Shown here: positions 45,000-54,409 of the stretch, one piece after another
How the letters are laid out: each line of letters begins with the position of its first letter
Position numbering within the stretch: the stretch's first letter is position 1
Assembly: GCF_003412465.1 (NCBI RefSeq)
Contig: NZ_QTJV01000007.1
Location: forward strand, 310,001-374,000
Direction: 5' to 3'
Origin: Chitinophaga silvisoli
GTDB lineage: Bacteria; Bacteroidota; Bacteroidia; Chitinophagales; Chitinophagaceae
Length of the DNA stretch: 64,000 bases
Made by a program: the position numbers and the translations under genes
Notes under the pieces: generated by a model
Databases searched by the model: none
What the model saw: the letters and a program-made list of their open reading frames with translations, nothing else
Told to the model about the DNA's origin: nothing

Positions 45000-46646
45000 T
45001 TATACTTTTTGTTTTTCTCCTTCATACGCCATACGCAGTGCCAGCATATGTTCGCACGGACCTTTATGTAACTTATTCATTTGGTAATGATTACAATCGC
45101 AATGCGCTGAAGCCATCCTTTCATCTGCATCAATCACTATAACGGGATGGTATGTACGATTCCTTGACCCAATCACTCCTTCCAGTTGCACACCTACACC
45201 CGGTACTTCCTGTGCTGTAAACTTCACACTGCCCACAAGCTTTGTAGCAGCGGCTTCCGCCGGATTTGAAAAACGCAGCTGATCCAGTGGCAATGGATCA
45301 CGACTCAGTTCACGCAGCCGGTAATAGCCTGAGTGCAGGTCGTAAATGGCTTTACCTGCCTGTGTATAGATCCCCAACGCAGCCAGTACTGCCGCTTTCG
45401 GAGCACCCGTACGCGCAGCTATCTGCTCCGGTGTACCAAACCAATGTTGTTGCAGATCTCCATAAATCGTCAGCTTCGTTGCATCATCGACCACACCTCT
45501 TGGTGCCATCAGGTCAAACTGTCCGGCGCGTGACCAGTCATTCGCCGTCCAGCCGCTCAATCCCAGTGTGAACTGCATATCCCCCAAATCCGCGATGTAG
45601 AAAGAAGGCAGACCATTACCCGTAAGGTGAACGGTAAATTTCTTTGCTACCGGGATCAGTCTTTCCAATATCAAAAGACGACGACGGCCCCAGATCCTGA
45701 TCTCTTTACGCTGCACACCGGTATATACCGATCTCGCACACACGATCTCTGTCCCCCATGGATCGAAGATTGCCTTCACCGGCTGTCCGGGTTCCAAAAT
45801 AAAACGGATGGAACGCGGTCCTTTCTTTTCTTTGAAACGTCGCAGCTGCGCACAGAAATTATATACATCCATCGGATGCAGGTCAAAGCTGGCAGCGGGC
45901 AATGTCATTGCAGAACTTACCTGCAGGAAACCTCTCACCCAGCTATCAGGCAGATCGATTTTTACTTCTTTGAAGAGTTCTTCCTTCGTTGTTTGCACAG
46001 CAAAACCGGAAGGATCTACTGTGAAAGTCGTCTCCTTATAATCACGGATCTTCTGGAACTCATTATACAGGTTTGCAGAATAATCAATGTTGGTCGTACC
46101 ACATTCAAATTCGTTGACCTCCTTAAATACATTATAACTGGCGCTCAGTTTACCATAGGCAGATTCATCCTGGCTGAAGCACTCAAAAAAGATTTCATCA
46201 GGGTGAACACTGATCACAGGATCCAATACAAACCAGGCATCCTTATCCTTTTGATACAGGTAGTCGAAGTAAGTACGGCGGGCCTTGTAGTATGGAGCCA
46301 TCACCTTGTCCCGCTCAGCATTTACTGCATTCAGTTCCTCACGAAGATGTCTGATCTTCTCCTGGGCTGCCGCCGCATTGTATTGTCCCATGAATTCGGC
46401 CAGCCATACAGCTTCCTGTTGCGCAGCCCATTCTTTATACTCAGTTTTATCTTTTGGCTTGAATCGCAGATCTGACACGACTACATCATGCAAGGCAGAA
46501 ATGGCTTCCCTGAAGGCGAGCTTTTTGTGTAGCTTTCCGTTGAAGAAAGTAGGCTCACGTCTGGTATCAGGTGAAAATGAAATTCCTGCTGATGTTGCAT
46601 TGCTATATACCTGCGTACTGCCGCTATATCTATAATTGAATAACAT
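45000..46646 (-). CDS. winged-helix-SWIM zinc-finger protein, retron-associated
   Basis: A 548-residue protein ending in a SWIM zinc finger, CxCx(n)CxH (HCDCNHYQMNKLHKGPCEHM, about 519-538), a module that binds DNA or proteins. A winged-helix-like segment precedes it (about 405-450: FGTPEQIAARTGAPKAAVLAALGIYTQAG). The remaining N-terminal 400 residues have no motif I recognise. It starts 11 bases after the WGR-HEAT gene and is followed by the retron ncRNA and reverse transcriptase. A winged-helix/SWIM protein is, as I remember, one of the two accessory proteins of type XIII retrons, where it would be part of the effector. Its activity is not known to me. Confidence 0.82.
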   Translation of the reverse strand: MLFNYRYSGSTQVYSNATSAGISFSPDTRREPTFFNGKLHKKLAFREAISALHDVVVSDLRFKPKDKTEYKEWAAQQEAVWLAEFMGQYNAAAAQEKIRHLREELNAVNAERDKVMAPYYKARRTYFDYLYQKDKDAWFVLDPVISVHPDEIFFECFSQDESAYGKLSASYNVFKEVNEFECGTTNIDYSANLYNEFQKIRDYKETTFTVDPSGFAVQTTKEELFKEVKIDLPDSWVRGFLQVSSAMTLPAASFDLHPMDVYNFCAQLRRFKEKKGPRSIRFILEPGQPVKAIFDPWGTEIVCARSVYTGVQRKEIRIWGRRRLLILERLIPVAKKFTVHLTGNGLPSFYIADLGDMQFTLGLSGWTANDWSRAGQFDLMAPRGVVDDATKLTIYGDLQQHWFGTPEQIAARTGAPKAAVLAALGIYTQAGKAIYDLHSGYYRLRELSRDPLPLDQLRFSNPAEAAATKLVGSVKFTAQEVPGVGVQLEGVIGSRNRTYHPVIVIDADERMASAHCDCNHYQMNKLHKGPCEHMLALRMAYEGEKQKV

Positions 46647-46657
46647 GTGATCAGGGT

Positions 46658-49600
46658 TTAAGATGAATGCTCAGGAATAGCGATGAATTGAACCGGCAGC
46701 GAAATCTCCGGGTATTGCAGATGGATCCTGCGCATGATCTGTATACAACGGGCCTTGTCCCCAATAGCTACCGTTGCAGAGATGTGGGCAATGACCGCTG
46801 CGATATATTCCGCTGCTGCTGCTGATTTCAGGGATTCCTGTTCCAGGAAGGCAAAGATGCGTTCTTTGGCCACCCTTGCCTTATTTACCCTGCTCAATAC
46901 TGAGCGGAAATAAAAATCAAGTTCCCGCAGGCGATCTGGTTCACCGGCCGCATACTGTGCCAGGTAATTGGTTGCGAATGTCTGCATGCTTACTCCCGGA
47001 TGCTGACTGAGTTTCAGGAGATAATTGAGACCGTCTTCAGCTTTGAAGAAGCGTGTCAGCAATTCCCTGCCGAATGCCTGTACGATTGGGTGTACGCTGT
47101 CTGCAATGGCAACGAGTGTCTCCGCAGACCAGTCTTCATCCCTGAATTGAGTACGGAAAAACTGCATGGCGAAAGCGCGGGTATCATCCCATTTTGCATC
47201 CAGCAGACCGATAGCATCATCTCTTTCATAACGGATGCGCGGCAGCTGTTGTTCGAAGAAGCGCCAGCACCATTCACGTACTTCTTTCAGTTCATGATTA
47301 CCGGTAGCAATTACCTGCCTGATACTTAATTCTGCAGGTGGAATATATTTCTCCAGTACCAGCACACCAAATGCCTGGGTAGCACGGTAGTTGGAATAAG
47401 TGAGTCGCAAAGCGGTGGCCTTATCAATATCATGCAGGTGCCCCACCAGTTCATTGCCCAGGATATTGGCAATGTCATTGTGCAGGCCTTCCGATGTTTC
47501 CTTCCGCATGAGCAAAGGTACAAGTTCATTCACCAGCCATACCGCAAGGTCCTTGTATTCTTTTACAAGTCTTGCCAGTACAGGTCGGACACCTTGCCGT
47601 ACATCTGAATAAGATGCAATAGCCGTTTGCAACAGCAATGACGGTCTTTGTAAAAGTTCTTCATTATTCAGGCTGCTTAAAATTGCAATACCACCCTCTC
47701 TTACCGGCTGGTAAGCATTTTCAAGAATGCCTAAGATAATTTCGTCAGAAATCTGTTCAAGTGCTTGTTTCTTCAGCAACAGGAGCCTTACACCAAATGC
47801 TTCTGCCGGCGGAATACCGGATTTCAGCAAGTCTTCCACCACCTTGAAATCTATTTCTTCCAGCGCAGCCACCAGGTATTGTTCCAGGATCCTGCACCCT
47901 GCGGTCAGTAATTTATAAACTGCATCATTAGGTGCCCGTTGAGAGAGCAATACACCAACCGCTCTGCCTATTACCACACGGGCTTTATCCAGTGGCAGCA
48001 GGGTAGTGCTGAGGCGATCAATCGCAATTTGTCTCACTTCATCGTATGCAGCAAAAATCAGCGCAGCTACAAACTCGGTATCCTGGAAACAGAATTCGAT
48101 GCTTTGCCTGATCCATTGTACACCTAAGTCTCTCGCTTCTTTCAGCGGACTATTCATTAGTGCTACAAAGAGTGGGAGGGAAGGTGCTGCCGGATTATAT
48201 TTCTCCTTTGCCAGTGCCAGACCGAATTGCTGCGGAATGGGATATGGATTGATGAGCAGGCCGCCAATCACATTGGCATCAATTTTTTCCTTGATGGCTT
48301 CAAACTGCGGACTGGCTTGCAATTCAGCATACGCAAAGGCATGAATTTCTTCCATACGACCGCTGATGAGCAGCTGGATGAATGCCTGTGGTAACTGGTG
48401 CCAGAGAGACAGGAAAGGAATATCGCTGTGTGGTGCTTCGCTCACCACTTTTTCACCGGATTCTTTTGGCTGTACATTTTCCTCTTTTTTAGGAGATTTG
48501 AAAATGTTGCTCAGCTGGTTAAGGAAACCTTCTTTTTTAGGTGAATCTACCTTTTTACCATCATTATTTTCTTCCTGTGGGGTCAGCTTATCCTTGTAAC
48601 GCCAGTAGCTACCACCTTCCAGTTGCAAGGCAGGATCATTTCCCCTCAGGATATAGTTAAGATATACTGCTGTACGGTTTGCCGGATACCTGATTTCATG
48701 GGTAGTATAACGGCGGGTTGAATAATCGTACGTAGTATAGTTATTAGTATACGCTTTCTGGTTATAGATCTGCTGATCGTATTGCAGCAGCAATGCGGTC
48801 GCCAGTTTTACGTATTCCAGCTCCTTACGCTGACCCAGTTCTTTCAGGTGTAGCAGTGTTCTTTTCCTGAAATGACGACGGGTACGGTTGGAATAGGCAA
48901 TCTTGCTCAGCGGCTTTTTCAGCTCAGGAGAAGGTTTTCCCTGGCTGGTAAACATATGGTGTTCCCTTTCAAAACGTACCGAGAAGAGCGCCGTCAATGC
49001 ATGATCATCCCGCATTTCCGCCTGTTTATACAGGTGACGGATATGCCTGAAGTAAGATGGACGCAAAGGTAAAGCTGCGAATAAAGAATGCAGCAGGTGT
49101 CTGACAGGAATATTTTCAGCTGCTACCACATACAGGTCTTCCAGCAACTGGTAAGTAGGTTCATTGAGTTTCATCACCCGCTGATCCAGCAGTTGTGTCA
49201 GAGCCTGCATATCCTGTGCATGGATGGCTGCCTGGAACTCAGCTGGCAGGGCTTGCAGGGAACGTGTGATGAAAGTAGTACGTTCAGCGCCCGACGAGAG
49301 TTGCAGTACAGCATTGGTAGCCATTTGCCGCAGGTATTGCGGATAAGTGCTGTTATCTATATATGAACTGACCAGCGAAATGGCTGCGGGATCACCACAT
49401 CTTCCTAATGCCCAGATAGCGGCATAGCGCTGCATGGCATTACCTTTTTCAATCAGGCGCATGATAACAGGAGCGGCCGCACGAATTTTCAATTCACCGG
49501 CAGCCCAGATCACGCGGGATGTAGTCCATTTTGTCTTGAAGGATTGTTTGCCGGTCATGGCATCGTCCAGTCTTTTCAGAATCGCTTTGTGGAAGGGGTC

Positions 49601-49891
49601 AGAGACATCATCTACAGGAACGCTGGTATAAGCGGTGGTGGCGACACCATCTGCTTCGCCAGTGTATCCTTTGCTACGTTTTTCCTTTTCCAATGCATCG
49701 AAAATAGCGGTAGCTTCCTCCAGGGAAACGGGGGTTGCTGTTTTACTACCTTCTTTAAGTGCGGCACCCCGCTTGCCATAGCGGAAGTTCACAATGTATT
49801 GTCCGGGGCCAGTTTCACATAGGTCTATTTCGTAAGTTTTGTCAGATGTCCCCTCCTTGAAGTAAAGCACGGTTTGCTTAACAAATCTCAT
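46658..49891 (-). CDS. WGR-domain protein with HEAT/ARM repeats, retron-associated
   Basis: A 1077-residue protein. Residues about 1-80 are a WGR domain (VLYFKEGTSDKTYEIDLC, YIVNFRYGKRGAAL), a nucleic-acid-binding module known from PARPs and MolR. The rest is almost entirely helical repeats of HEAT/ARM type (for example AVLQLSSGAERTTFI, MQRYAAIWALGRCGDPAA), broken by a charged linker at about 425-490. There is no catalytic motif I can see, so it is likely a large scaffold or sensor. It is the first gene of the retron unit, 11 bases before the SWIM gene. MolR-like regulators share the WGR domain, but the neighbours favour the retron role. Confidence 0.82.
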   Translation of the reverse strand: MRFVKQTVLYFKEGTSDKTYEIDLCETGPGQYIVNFRYGKRGAALKEGSKTATPVSLEEATAIFDALEKEKRSKGYTGEADGVATTAYTSVPVDDVSDPFHKAILKRLDDAMTGKQSFKTKWTTSRVIWAAGELKIRAAAPVIMRLIEKGNAMQRYAAIWALGRCGDPAAISLVSSYIDNSTYPQYLRQMATNAVLQLSSGAERTTFITRSLQALPAEFQAAIHAQDMQALTQLLDQRVMKLNEPTYQLLEDLYVVAAENIPVRHLLHSLFAALPLRPSYFRHIRHLYKQAEMRDDHALTALFSVRFEREHHMFTSQGKPSPELKKPLSKIAYSNRTRRHFRKRTLLHLKELGQRKELEYVKLATALLLQYDQQIYNQKAYTNNYTTYDYSTRRYTTHEIRYPANRTAVYLNYILRGNDPALQLEGGSYWRYKDKLTPQEENNDGKKVDSPKKEGFLNQLSNIFKSPKKEENVQPKESGEKVVSEAPHSDIPFLSLWHQLPQAFIQLLISGRMEEIHAFAYAELQASPQFEAIKEKIDANVIGGLLINPYPIPQQFGLALAKEKYNPAAPSLPLFVALMNSPLKEARDLGVQWIRQSIEFCFQDTEFVAALIFAAYDEVRQIAIDRLSTTLLPLDKARVVIGRAVGVLLSQRAPNDAVYKLLTAGCRILEQYLVAALEEIDFKVVEDLLKSGIPPAEAFGVRLLLLKKQALEQISDEIILGILENAYQPVREGGIAILSSLNNEELLQRPSLLLQTAIASYSDVRQGVRPVLARLVKEYKDLAVWLVNELVPLLMRKETSEGLHNDIANILGNELVGHLHDIDKATALRLTYSNYRATQAFGVLVLEKYIPPAELSIRQVIATGNHELKEVREWCWRFFEQQLPRIRYERDDAIGLLDAKWDDTRAFAMQFFRTQFRDEDWSAETLVAIADSVHPIVQAFGRELLTRFFKAEDGLNYLLKLSQHPGVSMQTFATNYLAQYAAGEPDRLRELDFYFRSVLSRVNKARVAKERIFAFLEQESLKSAAAAEYIAAVIAHISATVAIGDKARCIQIMRRIHLQYPEISLPVQFIAIPEHSS

Positions 49892-49994
49892 GAGCTAACA
49901 ACAATTTATATATATAACTGCGGCAAAATAAATATTTATTTTCAAAAATTAAAGATTCTAAATTAATTTCCATGACACGACAAATCCAATCGAT

Positions 49995-51071
49995 ATGAAA
50001 AAAGGCCTTTGCCTGTTACTTACATGCGTGATAATGATTCATTTGCATACGCAGGCACAAAATTTAACCATTAAAAGTAATGACCCACATATCCATTATA
50101 TGGGGCGTGTCATTCAGACAGATAATAGTGCACAGTTATCCTGGTCGGCGACGACGGTAAGTATAAATTTTAAGGGAACCGGTGTGAAAGTGACATTGAA
50201 GGACGAGCGGGGAGATAATTTTTACAACGTAGTAGTGGATGGAAAGCTGGTCAGTAAATTTCAGCCGGATAGTAGCGTGCATACCTATACGCTGGTAAGT
50301 GGTTTGAAGAACGGGAATCATACACTGGCGTTGTTTAAGCGTACAGAGTGGGCGATGGGCAAGACCTGGCTGTATAATTTCGAAGTAACGGGTACCTTGC
50401 TGCCTGCCCCCCTTACCCGGAAGCGGAAGATAGAATTTTATGGTAACTCCATCACCTGTGGCTATGCCGTGGAGGATAGTAGTGGTAAGGACAGGGGTAC
50501 GGGGCCTTATGAGAATTCCTATATCAGTTATGCATCGCTGACAGCAAGGCATTTTAATGCAGAATATCACCTGGTGGCGAAGAGTGGGATAGGAGTCCTG
50601 ATTAGTTGGTTCCCGCTAATCATGCCTGAGATGTACGACCGGGTGGATGCGACAGATCCTGGCAGCAAATGGGATTTTGATGCTTTTACACCGGATCTGG
50701 TTGTGATTAATTTATTTCAGAATGATAGCTGGCTGGTAACAAGACCAGAGCATGAACAGTTCAAGGCAAAGTTTGGGGACAAAGCACCGGATGGGAAGAC
50801 GATTGTGGCGGCATATAGTGAACTGGTGAAGAAGATCAGGGCAAAACATCCAAAGGCGGTAATTATTTGTGCCTTGGGGAATATGGATGCGACGAGAAAG
50901 GGGTCTGTGTGGCCAGGGTATATAAAGGAGGCGGTGGCTGGATTGCATGATGCAAAGATCCATACCTGTTTCTTCCCATATAAGGAAACGCCGGGGCATC
51001 CGAATGCGAAGGAGCAGGAGGCGATGGCGAAACAGTTGATAGCGTATATCAGTAAAAATATAAAATGGTAA
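49995..51071 (+). CDS. secreted SGNH/GDSL esterase, CE2-like
   Basis: A 358-residue protein with a signal peptide (LCLLLTCVIMIHLHTQAQ), an N-terminal beta-sandwich (about 25-130: DNSAQLSWSATTVSINFKG) and a C-terminal SGNH hydrolase: nucleophile Ser in FYGNSITCGYA, LVVINLFQNDSW carrying the block III Asn, and the His in TPGHPNAKEQ. This two-domain plan is that of family CE2 acetyl esterases, which remove acetyl groups from xylan or glucomannan. It is divergent from the retron, with about 100 bases between them, and is not part of a polysaccharide-utilisation locus here. Confidence 0.85.
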   Translation: MKKGLCLLLTCVIMIHLHTQAQNLTIKSNDPHIHYMGRVIQTDNSAQLSWSATTVSINFKGTGVKVTLKDERGDNFYNVVVDGKLVSKFQPDSSVHTYTLVSGLKNGNHTLALFKRTEWAMGKTWLYNFEVTGTLLPAPLTRKRKIEFYGNSITCGYAVEDSSGKDRGTGPYENSYISYASLTARHFNAEYHLVAKSGIGVLISWFPLIMPEMYDRVDATDPGSKWDFDAFTPDLVVINLFQNDSWLVTRPEHEQFKAKFGDKAPDGKTIVAAYSELVKKIRAKHPKAVIICALGNMDATRKGSVWPGYIKEAVAGLHDAKIHTCFFPYKETPGHPNAKEQEAMAKQLIAYISKNIKW

Positions 51072-51205
51072 ATTTCTATCCCGTTTTCCTGTCGGCGGGA
51101 ATGGAATCAACATTTAAACTATGATTATGATAAACAATGTGATTTCCCCCGTCAGCCAGCACTCCCGGCTTTGAATTTTCCGGCTCAGTGCTGCGCTCGC
51201 ACCCT

Positions 51206-51243
51206 TAAAAATGCTTCAGCCAAAGGTAGAAGCATTTTTTTTG
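51206..51243 (+). terminator. terminator after the SGNH esterase
   Basis: AAAATGCTTC pairs with GAAGCATTTT around an 11-base loop and runs straight into eight T. It also has A-rich flanks that could work on the other strand. Confidence 0.8.
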
Positions 51244-51312
51244 CCGTTTTCTGCATGTTTTATTGCATTTTTCTGCCTGAATGTTCTAAATTGGAAGCTG
51301 TAAATTTACCTC

Positions 51313-54261
51313 ATGATTAAGGAACAACTCAAGCAGGCTTTCAAGGAACTCAAACCACAACTGGCAGGCGATCTCTACTTCTCCGATGACTCTCTGGACC
51401 GTACAATCCTTATGGCATACTCGACAGATGCCTCCGTATACCAGGAATATCCCCTCGGCGTAGCCCTGCCAAAGAACAAATCCGACATTGCCACCTTAAT
51501 CAGGTTTAGTAAAACCCACAAAATTCCCCTCATTCCCCGCACCGCCGGCACCTCACTGGCTGGCCAGGTAGTAGGTCAGGGGCTGATCGTAGACATCTCC
51601 CGCTACATGAACCGTCTTTTAGAGGTCAATAAGGAGGAAAAATGGGCACGGGTGGAACCTGGTCTCGAAAGAGACGTTTTAAACGAATTGCTGGCCCCTT
51701 ATGGCCTGTTTTTCGGTCCCGAAACATCCACCTCCAACCGTGCCATGATCGGCGGCATGATCGGTAACAATTCCTGTGGTCTCCACAGCATGGTCTGGGG
51801 CGCTACCCGTGACAATCTCCATTCCGTCGAAGTGGTTCTTGGCAATGGTGAGACAACCACATTCGAAGATCTCGACGAAAGGGGCCTGCAGGAGAAAATG
51901 CTCCTCAACAACCTTGAAGGCAGCATTTACAGAACCATGCATGCCCTGCTCTCCAATAAAGAAAATCAACAGGCCATCCGCGATGGCTATCCTACCCGCA
52001 CGGTAAAAAGAAGGAACAGCGGCTATGCCCTGGATGCCCTGCTGGATACCACGCCATATGGTGGCAATGCACCTTTCAACCTGTCTCACCTCATTGCAGG
52101 CTCAGAAGGTACCCTGGCATTCGTAACCGAAGCCAAACTCAAACTCCTGGACGCGCCGCCAAAAGTAAACGGCCTGGTGGCCGTGCATTGTACCTCCGTC
52201 AAAGAATCTCTCCAGGTCAACCTGATTGCCGTTAAACACCCGGTAACCGCTTCTGAACTGGTAGATGACGTGATTATGAACTTTACCAAAGGGCATCCTG
52301 AGCACCAGCAGAACCGTTTCTTTATGGAAGGGGAGCCGGTAGCGATCCTGATGGTAGAATTCATGTGTCATACAGAGGAAGAATTGCAGGCACAAACCAG
52401 CGCCTTCATCAACGAAGTCAAAGCAAAACAATTAGGTTACGCCTATCCATTGCTTCGTGGCAACGATATCAACAAAGCATGGAACCTGCGTAAATCAGGT
52501 CTGGGCTTATTGCGCAACATCAAGGGCGATGCACAGCCGGTGAACCTCATCGAGGACTGTGCGGTAGCACCTGAAAATCTGCCTGAATACATCGATGACC
52601 TGCAGGAAATGCTAAACGCTATGGGATTGAAAGCATCCTACTATGCGCATGCAGGTGCCGGTGAATTGCATGTAGAACCTATTATCAATTTAAAAATCGA
52701 AGAAGGCAGGAAGCAATTCCGTGCTGTCCTGGAAAAGACAGCAGCCATCGTTAAAAAATACAAAGGCTCGCTGAGTGGCGAACATGGAGATGGTCGTTTG
52801 CGCGGAGAATTCATCCGTTTTATGATGGGTGAAAAATGTTATGATTGTTGTAAACAGGTGAAGCAACTGTACGACCCGGAATATCTCTTTAATCCTGGGA
52901 AGATCATTGATCCGCCCCCGATGGATCAGTTTTTCCGTTTCAAAGAACCTGCTGCCGGCGGCAAGGTAAAAACCTATTTCGATTTCTCCGAAACTAATGG
53001 CATTTTATCACTGGCAGAAAAATGCTCAGGGTCAGGTGATTGTCGCAAGACGCATTTCGCTGGTGGTACGATGTGTCCCAGCTACATGGCGACGCGTTTT
53101 GAAAAAGATACGACCCGTGCAAGGGCGAATGTACTTCGTCAATTCCTTGCCCAGGATAATACGGCGCAGGCATTCAACCATGAAGAAATTGGTCATGCGA
53201 TGGATCTCTGTTTAAGTTGTAAAGGCTGTAAGGCAGAGTGTCCATCCAGTGTGGATGTGTCCAAACTGAAAGCAGAGTACCTGCAGCAGTACTACGATAC
53301 CAATGGTACGCCAATGAAGGCGTGGATGATCGCGGAGTTTCCTTTCCTCAGCAGGATGGCCTCCATAGCACCAGGATTATACAATTTTGCATTTTCAAAT
53401 AAATTCACCTCCGGGATACTAAAAAATATGATGAACATGGCTCCGGAGCGCCATGTTCCTGCATTACAGCCACAAACATTACGGGCATGGTATAAACAAT
53501 TCAAAAAACAACAGGCTGGACGGACATTTGCGCACAAGGTGCATCTGTTCTGTGATGAATTTACGAATTACAACGATGTACATATTGGGCAACGTTGTAT
53601 AGAACTGTTGACAGCACTGGATTATGAAGTGATCATACCGGATCATATAGAGAGTGGGCGTACGCATCTGTCGAAAGGCCTTGTAAAAAGGGCAAAGCGC
53701 ATAGCAGCAAAAAATGTGCAGCTATTATCGTTCCTGGTAGAGCAGCCATATAGTTTGATAGGGCTGGAACCTTCAGCGATCCTTACTTTCAGGGATGAGT
53801 ATATCGATCTGCTTTCAGGGGAGCTGAAAGAGAAGGCGAAAGGATTAGCATCCAGGGTAAAGTTGTTTGAAGAATTCTTATCAGCAGAGATGGATGAAGG
53901 CCGTATCCGGAAAGAGCGCTTCAGGACGGATGAGCGTAAGATTATGATCCATGGACATTGCCATCAGAAGGCTTTGTCTTCGGTCAATTATATCAAAAAG
54001 GTGCTGTCATGGCCGGCACATTATGAGGCAACGGTGATAAATTCCGGTTGCTGTGGAATGGCTGGATCATTTGGCTTTGATAAAGATCATTACGAAACGT
54101 CGATGAAGATAGGGGAATTGGTATTGTTTCCTGCTGTAAGAAGTCAAAATGAGGATGTGATAATAGCTGCACCTGGTACCAGCTGCCGTCATCAGATCCT
54201 TGATGGGACCGGGAAGATAGCGTTGCATCCGGCAGAGGTGTTGTTTGATGCGTTAGTTTAA
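51313..54261 (+). CDS. FAD-linked oxidase with C-terminal Fe-S domains (D-lactate/2-hydroxyacid dehydrogenase-like, YdiJ type)
   Basis: A 982-residue fusion. Residues about 40-270 are a PCMH FAD-binding domain (IPRTAGTSLAGQVVGQG, GGMIGNNSCGLHSMVWGATR). The FAD oxidase C-terminal domain (about 270-540) includes SGEHGDGRLRGEF. Two ferredoxin-like clusters follow (CSGSGDCRKTHFAGGTMCPS and CLSCKGCKAECPSSVD), then a GlpC-like CCG domain (GHCHQKA, NSGCCGMAGSFG). The GlcD and GlcF/GlpC functions are thus in one chain, as in YdiJ or Dld2-type enzymes that oxidise D-2-hydroxyacids and pass electrons to the quinone pool. The substrate is not determined by sequence. Single gene. Confidence 0.9.
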   Translation: MIKEQLKQAFKELKPQLAGDLYFSDDSLDRTILMAYSTDASVYQEYPLGVALPKNKSDIATLIRFSKTHKIPLIPRTAGTSLAGQVVGQGLIVDISRYMNRLLEVNKEEKWARVEPGLERDVLNELLAPYGLFFGPETSTSNRAMIGGMIGNNSCGLHSMVWGATRDNLHSVEVVLGNGETTTFEDLDERGLQEKMLLNNLEGSIYRTMHALLSNKENQQAIRDGYPTRTVKRRNSGYALDALLDTTPYGGNAPFNLSHLIAGSEGTLAFVTEAKLKLLDAPPKVNGLVAVHCTSVKESLQVNLIAVKHPVTASELVDDVIMNFTKGHPEHQQNRFFMEGEPVAILMVEFMCHTEEELQAQTSAFINEVKAKQLGYAYPLLRGNDINKAWNLRKSGLGLLRNIKGDAQPVNLIEDCAVAPENLPEYIDDLQEMLNAMGLKASYYAHAGAGELHVEPIINLKIEEGRKQFRAVLEKTAAIVKKYKGSLSGEHGDGRLRGEFIRFMMGEKCYDCCKQVKQLYDPEYLFNPGKIIDPPPMDQFFRFKEPAAGGKVKTYFDFSETNGILSLAEKCSGSGDCRKTHFAGGTMCPSYMATRFEKDTTRARANVLRQFLAQDNTAQAFNHEEIGHAMDLCLSCKGCKAECPSSVDVSKLKAEYLQQYYDTNGTPMKAWMIAEFPFLSRMASIAPGLYNFAFSNKFTSGILKNMMNMAPERHVPALQPQTLRAWYKQFKKQQAGRTFAHKVHLFCDEFTNYNDVHIGQRCIELLTALDYEVIIPDHIESGRTHLSKGLVKRAKRIAAKNVQLLSFLVEQPYSLIGLEPSAILTFRDEYIDLLSGELKEKAKGLASRVKLFEEFLSAEMDEGRIRKERFRTDERKIMIHGHCHQKALSSVNYIKKVLSWPAHYEATVINSGCCGMAGSFGFDKDHYETSMKIGELVLFPAVRSQNEDVIIAAPGTSCRHQILDGTGKIALHPAEVLFDALV

Positions 54262-54365
54262 GTTTGGTTTGTTGGATGCATTAGTTTTGTTTTTGGTGAA
54301 ATGAGTGATGCCTGGATTGTTGAATTGAATGACGTTTGTTTTTGGTGAATTGAGTGACATTTGAC
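54250..54365. repeat. degenerate direct repeat after the FAD/Fe-S gene
   Basis: Two copies of TTTGTTTTTGGTGAA(A/T)TGAGTGA about 43 bases apart, with related partial copies (GATGCGTTAGTTT and GATGCATTAGTTTTG) around the stop codon. It looks like a decayed tandem duplication. Confidence 0.6.
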
Positions 54366-54409
54366 TTTGAAGGATGATCAGATTTTCCGTTTTATTGATC
54401 CGGCTTCAC

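Noticed and set aside
44521..45142. Small ORFs on both strands across the SWIM-to-RT gap (91 and 104 codons)
   Set aside because: They overlap the msr-msd structure and the ends of neighbouring genes, start at arbitrary places and look unlike proteins; the sequence is explained by the ncRNA.
46658..49891. MolR-like molybdate regulator
   Set aside because: The WGR domain is shared, but the remainder is HEAT/ARM repeats and the gene is packed against the SWIM and retron genes. Nearby fdhD (63.9 kb) is too far away to support a link.
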